In this document: positions 27,222-35,948 of the stretch, one piece after another
Layout of the letters: the number at the start of each line of letters is the position of its first letter
How positions within the stretch are numbered: the stretch's first letter is position 1
NCBI GenBank assembly: GCA_019639155.1
Contig: JAHBSJ010000006.1
Coordinates: 186,001-250,000, forward strand
Length of the DNA stretch: 64,000 nucleotides
Direction of reading: 5' to 3'
Origin: Acidobacteriota bacterium
GTDB taxonomy: Bacteria; Acidobacteriota; Blastocatellia; Pyrinomonadales; Pyrinomonadaceae
The notes under the pieces: generated by a model
Seen by the model: only the letters and a program-made list of their open reading frames with translations
Database searches by the model: none
Told to the model about the DNA's origin: nothing
Program-made: the position numbers and the translations under genes

Positions 27222-28937
27222 TTACGGCATTACGACGTCGATCCTGGTAGCGGATGCAAAACCGGCATATTTGCCGTTGCTGTTGATGAGGGTGACCTGT
27301 TTAAATCCAATGGCCGGGCCTTCCCGCATCATGCGCTGGAGGTATTCCTGCCGTTTCTCCTTAGGAAATGCATCCCAACTCGGGTTCATTTGCAAATAGA
27401 GATTCTCTCCTGAGAGCTTTGCTACCCTGACCTGTTCTGCCAGTTGCGTGTCCTGAATACTGACCGGAGCAACGCCGGCGGTGCTGACATCTTCGCGAAC
27501 GACATAGTTGCCCCAAATATAGACCCCGACGGCACCCGCGATCAGCAGTGCCGACAGCACTAAGAGCCACTTGTTTACCTCGAATGCGTTTTCGAGAAGA
27601 TTTGACGCGAACTTCGGCATCGATAGCCGAGATCCGAGCGAGATGGGAGCCTCCGTCTCAGTTGTTAGTGGAGACTCATCGACGATCCGTTCGATGCTCT
27701 CCGGAGCTTCCCGTTTTATTTCTACTTCTCTGGCATTGCCTGCTTTCAGTACGTCGACCAAGTGAAGCGTCCTTGCCGCAGCCTCCGAGATCGCGTCGTG
27801 ATCGTGGTCCGCGTATTTCGACTCCAATGCCTCGGCGTCCATTTTTTCCTTTTCGCGCTCGATCAGAGAAACATACGCATTTCCGATGCGGACGTTGGCT
27901 TCAATGGCCGCAGCAGTCACATTAGGAGCGTAAAATAGATCGCTAATACTTTCTTTGAACATTCTCAGCCGTTCGAAGAACTCGTTCTTGAGCAACTGGT
28001 CGAATGTCGCGGCATTTTCGGCTTCTTCGGCGAGATCCGCGAAACTCAGCGCGGTCAATAACAGTTTGGACTCATCGTCCTCGTCAGCTGCATATAACGG
28101 CACGCTAGCCCACTCTTCATAGAGCGTATTGATGTGGCCGAGCATTTCCTCGCGATTGAAAAGGCATGCGCGCCTTTCCATACCGATGCTCTTTGAGAAG
28201 AGCCGCGTAATAATGAAGTCGAATTTTGCCCGAACATCCTCGGTATGAGGCAAGTTCCGGTAAAACCGCGCGAGAGCCAGCATTGCCTGTGAACTGAGCA
28301 CGGGCCTCGAATTATCGACAAATTGCCTCAAGCTCGCCACTCTGATGACCTTGTCTCTCTCGGCGAGTGCCGTGCACCAAGCCTCGGTCTCCTGAAGCAG
28401 ATTGAATTCGGCGGCAAGATATTTCTCGGAATCGACACCTTCGGACGATTGCAGAAAGATATTGAGGGTCTTCTTGACGTTGAAATCGTCAAAAGGTTTC
28501 GGTAAGACCTTTAAGTACTCGCGTTCGATGCCCGAGAGAATGTGATCCACCATTTGAAGGCTTGAGACTTCAGACGAGGCTCGTTTCTGGAAAAATTCTT
28601 TATTTCTTTTCTTTGGCGCCTCCTTTGCGGACGACGACTTTTCAAGATCCGTAATGTTCGCGGCCGCGGCAGGTGGCGTCGTATCGCCATGTCGTTCTAA
28701 CCCCTCGATCTCTTCAGATTCCGGTGGGTCAGGCGTATTTTCGACGGTCTCTTTGCCGGAACCAAAAGAGGGATCTTCGGCCGAAACGAGATCTTCCGTA
28801 ACAGTTCCATTGATCACCTCCGTTTCGGCGCTTTTCTCGGCGTCAACGCTCGCCAGGCCGGACTCGGTTTCGATAACTGTTTCTTCGAGAAGATTCTCTT
28901 CTTTTAGCTCTTCTACAAGATCCTGGAAGACATTCAT
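27222..28937 (-). CDS. acidic membrane-anchored protein of unknown function
   Basis: ATG 28937 is preferred to the GTG three codons upstream because AGGTG lies at ribosome-site distance. The protein has about 571 residues. The N-terminal 115 residues are acidic and low complexity (LVEELKEENLLEETVIETES). A helical domain follows (about 120-400), with MVDHILSGIEREYLKVLPKP. One membrane helix lies near residue 470-490 (WLLVLSALLIAGAVGVYIWG), with about 80 residues beyond it, including LQMNPSWDAFPKEKRQEYLQ. No family is recognised. It lies next to the prepilin gene on the same strand, about 55 bp apart; whether they work together is unknown. Confidence 0.65.
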   Translation of the reverse strand: MNVFQDLVEELKEENLLEETVIETESGLASVDAEKSAETEVINGTVTEDLVSAEDPSFGSGKETVENTPDPPESEEIEGLERHGDTTPPAAAANITDLEKSSSAKEAPKKRNKEFFQKRASSEVSSLQMVDHILSGIEREYLKVLPKPFDDFNVKKTLNIFLQSSEGVDSEKYLAAEFNLLQETEAWCTALAERDKVIRVASLRQFVDNSRPVLSSQAMLALARFYRNLPHTEDVRAKFDFIITRLFSKSIGMERRACLFNREEMLGHINTLYEEWASVPLYAADEDDESKLLLTALSFADLAEEAENAATFDQLLKNEFFERLRMFKESISDLFYAPNVTAAAIEANVRIGNAYVSLIEREKEKMDAEALESKYADHDHDAISEAAARTLHLVDVLKAGNAREVEIKREAPESIERIVDESPLTTETEAPISLGSRLSMPKFASNLLENAFEVNKWLLVLSALLIAGAVGVYIWGNYVVREDVSTAGVAPVSIQDTQLAEQVRVAKLSGENLYLQMNPSWDAFPKEKRQEYLQRMMREGPAIGFKQVTLINSNGKYAGFASATRIDVVMP

Positions 28938-28993
28938 GGATGGCACCTATCGGGGCAAGATGGTGTAAAAACGGGGAGAGATCGTGAAAGACC

Positions 28994-29416
28994 CTAAGGG
29001 AGTATCTGTCTGATCTCACCGGTTTGGGTTATTTCGTATACATAGGTCACGCCTTCTCCCGCCACGTTCCTGGTGGCGGTGATGGTGTAACCGGTTCGAA
29101 GTTCAGCGTCTGTCGGTGAGGCCGGTGAGTTCGCCAATACGAACTTCCCACGTGTAATTTCGTTACCGAGTTGGGTACCGATACTGCTTGAAAGAAGATT
29201 ATTGATCTCAGTAATTCGTCCGAATCTGTTATTCTGGGTGAAATACGCGACCTGCGTCGAGGCAACCGTCCGAAGTGTTGCGAATGTGTTTCCGTTCTCA
29301 GCGGCTCTTACGCCCTTTTGAAGGGCCGGCACCGCCAACGCGGCGATCACCGCCACGACAACTACTACGATCAACAGTTCGATCAGTGAGAATCCTTTTT
29401 CTTCAGTTCTTTTCAT
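28994..29416 (-). CDS. type IV pilin-like prepilin
   Basis: The start at ATG 29416 is preferred to 29461 because it gives a normal short leader and has AGGTGA upstream. The leader is MKRTEEKG, with cleavage before F9 (FSLIELLIVVVVVAVIAALA) and the conserved glutamate at position +5 of the mature protein. The mature part of about 132 residues has the pilin/pseudopilin fold, with GVRAAENGNTFATLRTVAST and a beta-sheet end. Length suits a minor pilin, a PilA-like major pilin or a type II secretion pseudopilin. A near-perfect sigma-54 promoter lies upstream, as for pilA genes in several phyla, which favours a type IV pilin. Confidence 0.85.
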   Translation of the reverse strand: MKRTEEKGFSLIELLIVVVVVAVIAALAVPALQKGVRAAENGNTFATLRTVASTQVAYFTQNNRFGRITEINNLLSSSIGTQLGNEITRGKFVLANSPASPTDAELRTGYTITATRNVAGEGVTYVYEITQTGEIRQILP

Positions 29417-29584
29417 TACCGTCACCTGCGTTCCTAATGGTGTTAGCGTCTTGACTGACACTTTTTGGCACTCGATCTATGACAAGATACGGCAACATTA
29501 GTGCGTCCTTTATCACGAAAACCGCCTTTTGGCCTTGTTTCTCGGGCTTATTGGCCGAACGCCGGTTCTCCAAAGCTAGGTTTT

Positions 29585-29601
29585 AGCAAAGCTCGTGCCA
29601 A
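29585..29601 (-). promoter_or_regulatory. sigma-54 promoter of the prepilin gene
   Basis: Minus strand reads TTGGCACGAGCTTTGCT: the GG at -24 and the GC at -12 with the required spacing, matching the consensus TGGCACG-N4-TTGCW at every defined base. Expected transcription start is near 29573, giving a leader of about 155 nt to the start codon at 29416. The rest of the 29417-29732 gap shows no gene. Confidence 0.8.
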
Positions 29602-29732
29602 TGCAGTTTCGGCCTGCATTGTAAATTTTTGTGATTTTTTTAAAATCCGCTTGTTTTTTTCCTGATATTTATTAAGCTATATCTTTTTTGCGTAAAGGTT
29701 AACAGCCTATTCATAAACTGAGGATTAAGCCA

Positions 29733-31673
29733 TTGAGCACCGTCATCGATCAGACCAAAGAGATCTACGGGATCGACAACTGGGGAGCCGACTATTTCGG
29801 GGTTAACAGGAAGGGCAACTTGACAGTTATCTCCCCTGAAAACGATACCCACACGGCAGACGTAAAGGAGATCGTTGACGATCTTCACAAGAGCGGCTTC
29901 TCTGCGCCGGTACTCTTGCGTTTTCCTCAGCTTATTTTCGGTCAGGTACGCAAACTCCAGATCGCATTCCGAAAGTCAATAAAGGAGTTCGAATATAACG
30001 GCGGCCATCTATGCGTCTTTCCTATGAAGGTCAATCAAAACCGCGCGGTCATTGAGGAATACCTGAAGGAAGGATCTCGGCACGGATTTGGCCTTGAGGC
30101 AGGTTCGAAAGCCGAACTCTATGCCGCATTGGGACTCGAGCAGACAAAGGACAGCCTGTTGGTCTTGAATGGATTCAAAGATCGGGATTTTGTTCAGCTT
30201 GCCTTTGCGGGAGCTGCTGCCGGCAAGAACGTTGTGATCGTGATCGAAAAATTGGGCGAGCTCGAACATACGATCGCGATCGCTAAAAAGGAACTTAAGA
30301 ACGACCCGAACACGCCGATGCCTATGCTGGGCGTAAGGGTCAAACTTTACTCTAAGGGCTCAGGAAAATGGGAAAAGTCCGGCGGCGAAGCAGCTAAATT
30401 CGGTCTGACCACAACTGAGATACTCGAGGTCATACACCGCTTGCGGGAAGAAGGGCAGTTGGACCTGTTAAGGCTGCTCCACTTCCATATTGGCAGCCAG
30501 CTGACAGACATCAAACGCATCAAAAATGCAATGAAAGAGGCCGCCCGCACATACTCCAAGATCCACAAAATGGGAGCACCGATCGAATACCTCGACGTTG
30601 GCGGCGGCATGGCCGTGGACTACGACGGCTCCCGCACTTCCTTCGTGTCGTCTGCCAACTACAATGCACGCGAATTTGCGAACGACGTCATTTGGGTGAT
30701 AAAGACGGTTTGCGATGATGAGGACGTTCCCCATCCGACCATCATTCAGGAAAGCGGCCGCTATTTGTCCGCGTACCATGCGATCCTCGTGACTAACGTC
30801 CAGGACGAGATTGAAACTGTCGTTGAGAGCCGTGTTCCCGTTTCAGTCGGTGTCAATGACAAGCAGATCGTTCACGAATTGTTCGAGCTCAGAGAATCGA
30901 TAAACAGCAAGAACTACCGCGAGTATTACCACGACGCTCTTGAACATCGTGATGAACTGTTCACGATGTTCAATCTCGGCCTGATCGATCTCGAGGATAA
31001 AGGGAAGGGCGAGGTGCTCTTTTGGGATATCTGCGAAAAGGCAGACCAATTTGCCCAGCAGAAGAAATATGTTGCTGAAGAGTTTGACGAGCTTCGGCAG
31101 CTGATGTGCGCAAAATACCTGGCTAATTTCTCGGTTTTTCGGTCAATGCCTGACAATTGGGCACTCGAACAGCTTTTCCCGATAGTGCCGATACATAAGC
31201 TCAACAAAAAGCCCACGGAATATGCTACGCTATGTGATATAACCTGCGATTCGGATGGCATCGTGGACAAGTTCGTCGATCTGCACGACGTCAAAGAGAT
31301 CTTGGAATTGCACAGCCTCACAAAGGATGAACCGTATTACATCGCGATGATGCTTGTAGGAGCCTATCAGGAAGTAATGGGTAACAACCACAACCTATTC
31401 GGCGTCCCGCATGAGGCACATATTTACATCAGCGAAGAAGGCTATATGATACGCAACGTCATTCCCGGCGATCGGCTAAAGGACGCCGTCAGGAGCGTGC
31501 GTTTCGACAATGACGTACTGCAGTCAACGTATCGAAAAGCGATAGAAAAGCAGATAAAAGAAGGCCGCATCAGCGACGACGCGGGCCAACGGATGATCAA
31601 TTTCTATAAAAGCCAAGAGGACGGATATACATATCTTTCCCCAAACGGCTACGAAAAAACGAAAAGAAGATAA
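29733..31673 (+). CDS. speA: biosynthetic arginine decarboxylase
   Basis: The 646-residue protein starts at a TTG (29733) with GAGG 10 bases upstream; the reading YGIDNWGADYFGVNRKGNLT right after it is conserved in SpeA, which supports the start. The PLP lysine is K99 in CVFPMKVNQNRAVIEEY. HFHIGSQLTDI, YLDVGGGMAVDYDGS and QESGRYLSAYHA follow, as in alanine-racemase-fold decarboxylases. It converts arginine to agmatine. The next two genes use agmatine, so the three form one pathway. Confidence 0.96.
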   Translation: MSTVIDQTKEIYGIDNWGADYFGVNRKGNLTVISPENDTHTADVKEIVDDLHKSGFSAPVLLRFPQLIFGQVRKLQIAFRKSIKEFEYNGGHLCVFPMKVNQNRAVIEEYLKEGSRHGFGLEAGSKAELYAALGLEQTKDSLLVLNGFKDRDFVQLAFAGAAAGKNVVIVIEKLGELEHTIAIAKKELKNDPNTPMPMLGVRVKLYSKGSGKWEKSGGEAAKFGLTTTEILEVIHRLREEGQLDLLRLLHFHIGSQLTDIKRIKNAMKEAARTYSKIHKMGAPIEYLDVGGGMAVDYDGSRTSFVSSANYNAREFANDVIWVIKTVCDDEDVPHPTIIQESGRYLSAYHAILVTNVQDEIETVVESRVPVSVGVNDKQIVHELFELRESINSKNYREYYHDALEHRDELFTMFNLGLIDLEDKGKGEVLFWDICEKADQFAQQKKYVAEEFDELRQLMCAKYLANFSVFRSMPDNWALEQLFPIVPIHKLNKKPTEYATLCDITCDSDGIVDKFVDLHDVKEILELHSLTKDEPYYIAMMLVGAYQEVMGNNHNLFGVPHEAHIYISEEGYMIRNVIPGDRLKDAVRSVRFDNDVLQSTYRKAIEKQIKEGRISDDAGQRMINFYKSQEDGYTYLSPNGYEKTKRR

Positions 31674-31696
31674 CAATTTAATTGGATGGAAAAACT

Positions 31697-32758
31697 ATGG
31701 TAGCTCAGAAAAAGACCAAGGCTTCAAAATACTTGACGGTTCCGACTCGGCCGGTACCCATTGACAGGGACCGATCGGTCGCAGGACTGCTCGAGAAGAT
31801 GGAAGGGGCCGGTTTTGGAGCAAAACAAATGGCAGAGGCCCACCGCATTTGGCTGGATATGCTGGATGATAACTCCACTATCTACATGTGCGGTTCGGGC
31901 AACCTCATTACATCGGGAATGCGTCGGCTCCTCGCTTACGTCATTAAGAACCGCTTCGTTGATGTCATCGTTATGTCGGGCGATGTTCTTTATCACGATA
32001 TTCACGAAGTTCTCGGCCGCAATCATTATCAGGCTCACCCGAGCATGAGTGACGAGGACCTTGAAACGTCGGATGTCGTTCGTGTCGGGGATGTCATGGC
32101 CAACCGTGAAGAGTATCAGGAAGCAGACGAGTGGATCGGCAGCGTTATCAATCAGCTGGAGCTTTCCAGATCCTACTCGATCCGTGAATTCCTCCATCTT
32201 CTTGGTCGCGAACTGTCAGAGATCGCAAACGAGGACGGCATTTTGACGTCCGCGTACAAGGCGAGGATCCCTGTTTTTTGCCCTGACCTCCCGGGTTCAT
32301 CTCTTTCGGTCGGTATTGCTCGTGCCAAATTCGAGAAGAAGATCGCACTTTCCCTTGACGTCACACAAGACACGATGGAGATGATGACGATCGCACAGAA
32401 AACCCGTAATTCAGCGATGATCGCTCTTGGAAGCACCCGCAGCCAGGAAATGGTCAACCTGATGGAAGCGGCGTCGTATATCACGCGTACAAATACGCGC
32501 GGCCACAAATACGCCATTTCGATCGCAACCGATCAAGTACCTCTTGACACCAGAACGCCTTCTTACTCAGGCAATCACACAAATGTTTTCGGAAAGCTTT
32601 TGAAAGGGGCCACAACCGCTTTCGTCCCTTGCGATCCATCGATCGCGTTGCCGATGGTGATCACTGCCCTGTCACAGACTGCCGCTAAGTTCATGAAAGG
32701 CCGCAAACGGCCGACTTTCAGCTTCTCGGGCCGCGACATGACCGTCGATGTGCCGTAG
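31697..32758 (+). CDS. speY: deoxyhypusine synthase-family enzyme, probably for homospermidine-type polyamine synthesis
   Basis: ATG 31697 is preferred (TGGATGGA upstream) over the TTG at 31682. The protein has about 353 residues. The DHS fold is clear: MCGSGNLITSGMRRLLAYVI, VIVMSGDVLYHDIHEVLGR, ANEDGILTSAYKARIPVFCP and ATTAFVPCDPSIALPMVITA. A lysine at about residue 300, in NHTNVFGKL, aligns with the active-site lysine of eukaryotic DHS (EAVSWGKI). Bacteria lack eIF5A; DHS homologues in bacteria were shown or proposed to make homospermidine or its bis-guanidino form. Between speA and speB, the latter (two agmatines joined, later hydrolysed) is the best reading, but the exact product is inference. 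Confidence 0.85.
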   Translation: MVAQKKTKASKYLTVPTRPVPIDRDRSVAGLLEKMEGAGFGAKQMAEAHRIWLDMLDDNSTIYMCGSGNLITSGMRRLLAYVIKNRFVDVIVMSGDVLYHDIHEVLGRNHYQAHPSMSDEDLETSDVVRVGDVMANREEYQEADEWIGSVINQLELSRSYSIREFLHLLGRELSEIANEDGILTSAYKARIPVFCPDLPGSSLSVGIARAKFEKKIALSLDVTQDTMEMMTIAQKTRNSAMIALGSTRSQEMVNLMEAASYITRTNTRGHKYAISIATDQVPLDTRTPSYSGNHTNVFGKLLKGATTAFVPCDPSIALPMVITALSQTAAKFMKGRKRPTFSFSGRDMTVDVP

Positions 32759-32783
32759 GCGCATTGAATTTGTCATTTGTACG

Positions 32784-32825
32784 ATGGAAAATGGGTGTTT
32801 GCCGCCCGTTTTCCATTTGTTTTTT
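32784..32825 (+). terminator. hairpin with U-run between speY and speB (terminator or attenuator)
   Basis: The arm 32784-32795 (ATGGAAAATGGG) pairs with 32805-32816 (CCCGTTTTCCAT), 12 bp with one G-U pair, and is followed by TTTGTTTTTT. It lies inside the polyamine cluster, 18 bp before the speB start codon, so it would reduce read-through into speB unless speB has its own promoter. Confidence 0.75.
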
Positions 32826-32842
32826 GGGGTGGTTTAGAAATT

Positions 32843-33742
32843 ATGTCAGAATCAGCAAACCTGCCTATGAATTTCGGCGGCATTGACGAACCGCAATACT
32901 TTGACCGTGAAAAAGCACGTATTTTGATCCTTCCTGTTTCTTACGAAGGCACAGTGTCTTACGGCAGCGGCACCGGGAACGGAGCTGAGGCAATAATCGA
33001 TGCTTCGCGGAACATGGAGCTCTACGAGGAGGAGACATCGGCTGAGGTCTACAAGCTTGGGATACACACTTTGCCGACCGTTCGGCCTCGGGAAACTCCG
33101 GATGCGATGATGGCGGCGCTGTATGAGCAGTCGGCGTCGATCGTCGATCCGGGCAAGTTCGTTTGTATGATCGGCGGAGAGCATTCCATTTCCGCGCCCG
33201 TGATCAGGGCTCATAATGAACGCTATGAGGATCTGAGCGTGCTTCAGATCGACGCACACGCAGACCTCCGCGACAGCTACGACGGTACCGAGCATTCGCA
33301 TGCATCGATCATGGCACGCGTCGTAAAAGATATGCGAATACCTTCCGTGCAGGTCGGCATAAGATCCATCTCTGCAGATGAAGCCGTTTCACTTAAAGAA
33401 GGACTGCCTACCAAGATCTACTGGGCGAAGGACGTAGTCGGAAGGACGGATTGGATAAACGAAGCGGTGGACGCGCTTTCCGATAATGTCTATTTGACCA
33501 TCGATATAGACGGGCTCGATCCAAGTATAGTTCCCACAACTGGAACACCGGAACCCGGCGGATTGGGGTGGTATGAAACGCTGGAACTTATACGAACGGC
33601 GGCCCGACGCAAGAACATTGTCGGCATGGATCTGGTCGAATATTCTTATTCGCCCGAATATCCTTCGCCAGCCTTTCTTTGCGCAAAACTGATCTATAAG
33701 TCACTGGCATATATTTTTGTCGATGAAACACCGAAGATCTGA
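32843..33742 (+). CDS. speB: agmatinase/ureohydrolase-family enzyme
   Basis: The protein has 299 residues from ATG 32843 (the longer frame runs through the terminator hairpin and is rejected). The binuclear manganese site of the arginase fold is complete: MIGGEHSIS, LQIDAHADLRDSYDG and LTIDIDGLDPSIVPTTGTPE. Members release urea from agmatine or related guanidino compounds. Here the substrate may be agmatine, the guanidino product of the DHS-like enzyme, or both. VSYGSGTGNGAEAI near the N-terminus is typical of SpeB. Confidence 0.93.
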   Translation: MSESANLPMNFGGIDEPQYFDREKARILILPVSYEGTVSYGSGTGNGAEAIIDASRNMELYEEETSAEVYKLGIHTLPTVRPRETPDAMMAALYEQSASIVDPGKFVCMIGGEHSISAPVIRAHNERYEDLSVLQIDAHADLRDSYDGTEHSHASIMARVVKDMRIPSVQVGIRSISADEAVSLKEGLPTKIYWAKDVVGRTDWINEAVDALSDNVYLTIDIDGLDPSIVPTTGTPEPGGLGWYETLELIRTAARRKNIVGMDLVEYSYSPEYPSPAFLCAKLIYKSLAYIFVDETPKI

Positions 33743-33804
33743 TCTTCAAAGCCACCGAACATTGACGGTGGCAGCATCGTATACAATCTTTTCGGAGTAG
33801 TGAA

Positions 33805-35283
33805 ATGAGTATCAACAAATTTGTAATTGGGGCCGCGATGGCGATGGTGGTTGTTGGCGCCGGCTGCAGGACGAATCTTCTTCAAATGGAAGATGTCCCG
33901 CCGCCCACAAAAAGCGAACCAATTCCTCTGGTAGTCGACGGCACTCGCACTTCATACGCTGACGTGGTCGAACGGACGTCTCCCGCCGTGGTCCGGATCG
34001 AAGCATCACGTCGGGAAAAGGCCCAATCACGAGGGCCGATGCCGTTCGGCGACGATTTCTTTCGTCAGTTCCAGATCCCGCGGCCCGATCAGCGGCCGCA
34101 GATCGAACGCGGCGTCGGTTCGGGTGTGATCGTTGACTCGGCAGGAACCGTGATGACCAATTTTCACGTCGTCGAAGGTGCAGACAAGATAACGGTCCTA
34201 ACCAATGACAACAAGTCATACGAGGCAAAGATCGTCGGCACCGACGCTCCAAGCGATCTCGCAGTTCTCAAGATCGAGGGAGCCGAACTTCCCTCGTTGA
34301 AGCTTGGAGACTCCGACAGCGTCCGCGTAGGAGATATCGTGCTTGCCATCGGCAATCCGCTCGGGATCGGGCAAACAGTTACTGCAGGTATTATCTCTGC
34401 TAAAGGCCGAAGAACCGGTCTCGGCGACGGCAGCTTTGAAGACTTCCTCCAGACGGACGCTCCGATCAATCGCGGTAACTCCGGCGGAGCTCTCGTAAAT
34501 CTTAACGGCGAACTTATCGGGATCAACTCGCAGATCCTTTCGGGCGGCCCGGGCGGCGGCAATATAGGTATTGCGTTTTCGATCCCATCAAATATGGCGC
34601 GCTCGATCATGGAGCAGTTATTGAAGGATGGAAAGGTACGCCGCGGACGGCTGGGTGTGAATATTCAGAGCATAACTGACGATACTGCAAAGGCTATTGG
34701 CCTGCCCGACACAAGCGGTGCATTGGTCAGTAACGTTCAATCCGGAAGTGCCGCCGACAAAGCCGGTGTTAAGAGGAATGACGTGATCCGTGCCATAAAT
34801 GGCGAAAAGGTGGAGGACAGCAATGCCCTTCGCAACAAAGTTGCGGGCACGCTGCCCGGCACCGAGGTCAAGCTGTCGATACTTCGAGACGGTAAAGAAA
34901 TGGAGGTTACCGTCACACTCGACGAACTTGACCCCAATTCTTCTGTTGGAACGACCGAGCCTGACAGCGGCGGCAACACCCGCCCCGGAGCGGAGAACCA
35001 AAGCGGCAAACTGGGCATCAGTCTTGAGCCGTTGACCGCTGCGACAGCCAAACGACTCGGCGTTGAAGAAGGGGCAGGCGGTATGGTGATCACCAAGGTC
35101 AATCCGGATGGGCCGGCAGCGGAGGCCGGACTTTCCGAAGGCGATGTCATTCTTGAGATAAATCGAAACTCGGTAAAGAGCATGGGCGATGTTAACTCGG
35201 CAATTGAATCTGCGGGCGACCGTCCGCTGCTTTTGCTTGTATCAAGCCGCGGACAAACTGTATTCGTCACCATTAGGCCGTAG
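33805..35283 (+). CDS. Do/DegP-family serine protease, lipoprotein-type, two PDZ domains
   Basis: The 492-residue protein has a signal ending in a lipobox-like VVGAGC (C21), so it is likely lipid-anchored. The catalytic triad is complete: H121 in NFHVVEGA, D151 in SDLAVLKI, S226 in RGNSGGALV. PDZ1 starts near RGRLGVNIQSI (about 290) and PDZ2 near KLGISLEPLTAATAKRLGVE (about 405). It degrades or refolds damaged periplasmic proteins. A 7-bp hairpin (33751-33772) and a GAAC-N17-CGT pattern just upstream could belong to a stress-sigma promoter, but the fit is weak. Confidence 0.93.
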   Translation: MSINKFVIGAAMAMVVVGAGCRTNLLQMEDVPPPTKSEPIPLVVDGTRTSYADVVERTSPAVVRIEASRREKAQSRGPMPFGDDFFRQFQIPRPDQRPQIERGVGSGVIVDSAGTVMTNFHVVEGADKITVLTNDNKSYEAKIVGTDAPSDLAVLKIEGAELPSLKLGDSDSVRVGDIVLAIGNPLGIGQTVTAGIISAKGRRTGLGDGSFEDFLQTDAPINRGNSGGALVNLNGELIGINSQILSGGPGGGNIGIAFSIPSNMARSIMEQLLKDGKVRRGRLGVNIQSITDDTAKAIGLPDTSGALVSNVQSGSAADKAGVKRNDVIRAINGEKVEDSNALRNKVAGTLPGTEVKLSILRDGKEMEVTVTLDELDPNSSVGTTEPDSGGNTRPGAENQSGKLGISLEPLTAATAKRLGVEEGAGGMVITKVNPDGPAAEAGLSEGDVILEINRNSVKSMGDVNSAIESAGDRPLLLLVSSRGQTVFVTIRP

Positions 35284-35305
35284 TTGAGGCAGACCTTTTT
35301 TCCAT

Positions 35306-35339
35306 AGGTAGCAGGCATTAATGCCTGCTGCCTATTTTT
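35306..35339 (+). terminator. Rho-independent terminator after the DegP-like gene
   Basis: An almost perfect palindrome, GCAGGCATT/AATGCCTGC (35311-35328), with an outer AGG/CCT pair, is followed by ATTTTTG. It lies 22 bp past the protease stop codon. Confidence 0.8.
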
Positions 35340-35376
35340 GTTTATCCTACTTGGTTGTGCTAAAAGAGTTCTGACT

Positions 35377-35898
35377 ATGTGGGGCAAAATATATCTAGGC
35401 TTTTTGACGGTTTCGGCCGTTCTTATCTGTTTTTTTTCTTACTATGCATTCAGTTGGCTAAATAGTATCGGTTCGCCCCAAGCAGCATTTGACGGGTACG
35501 CTTACCATTCGGCGATCGCTGAATTTGTTTTATGGTCTTCAACACTCGGATTGATCGCCTTGGCCAACGGCGTCCTATGGACAACAGGTAGAGTTTGGGC
35601 GATGTGGACCACGTTTTTCTATTTCCTTATCTTTAAGCTGGGGGGCACACTGTGGCTCGGTAATGCTCTAAGCGCATTTGCCGCTGATGCCGGCGGCCAG
35701 CGAGTCGGAGTAGTATCGTCATTGATCGTCGGCGTCGTCCTGACCGCATTGATCGGTGCCATCCTGTATTTTGATCAGTTTATCGTTACGAAGATGCGGC
35801 AAAGAACCCTAGGCGGCGACGATACTCTCAAAATAGCCGGAGAGATAGCTGAGATGAAATTAGAAAAGCCCGCCGAAAAAGATCAGCAGGCTTCCTAA
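35377..35898 (+). CDS. four-helix membrane protein of unknown function
   Basis: ATG 35377 is chosen; the earlier in-frame ATG at 35338 lies in the terminator. The protein has 173 residues. Hydrophobic segments are at about 5-25 (LGFLTVSAVLICFFSYYAF), 45-65, 75-95 and 115-135 (SLIVGVVLTALIGAILYF). A charged tail follows (EIAEMKLEKPAEKDQ). The loop between helices 1 and 2 is short, and no metal or catalytic residues stand out. The family is not recognised. It is the last chromosomal gene before the tRNA fragment. Confidence 0.65.
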   Translation: MWGKIYLGFLTVSAVLICFFSYYAFSWLNSIGSPQAAFDGYAYHSAIAEFVLWSSTLGLIALANGVLWTTGRVWAMWTTFFYFLIFKLGGTLWLGNALSAFAADAGGQRVGVVSSLIVGVVLTALIGAILYFDQFIVTKMRQRTLGGDDTLKIAGEIAEMKLEKPAEKDQQAS

Positions 35899-35899
35899 A

Positions 35900-35948
35900 T
35901 GGTCGGGACGACTGGATTTGAACCAGCGACCTCTCGCACCCCAAGCGA
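35900..35948 (-). tRNA. tRNA-Pro(GGG) 3' half, remnant at an attachment site
   Basis: The minus strand reads, in order, an anticodon stem-loop CGCTTGGGGTGCG (anticodon GGG), a variable region, a T-arm GCTGG-TTCAAAT-CCAGT, an acceptor 3' strand CGTCCCG, A, and encoded CCA. The D-arm and acceptor 5' strand are absent: the sequence beyond 35948 no longer matches a tRNA. This is the structure left at one end of an element integrated into a tRNA 3' half. By orientation the element, and the intact tRNA, should lie to the right. It is not functional as a tRNA. Confidence 0.8.

Noticed and set aside
33751..33804. ECF-type (RpoE-like) promoter before the DegP-like gene
   Set aside because: GAAC-N17-CGT is present but each element is short, and a hairpin overlaps it; too weak to list as a site.
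34737..35387. Minus-strand 216-codon open frame over the DegP gene
   Set aside because: Antisense to the PDZ domains, Ser/Pro-rich, and it runs through the terminator.
35900..35948. A functional tRNA-Pro gene
   Set aside because: The D-arm and the 5' acceptor strand are missing, so no cloverleaf can form.
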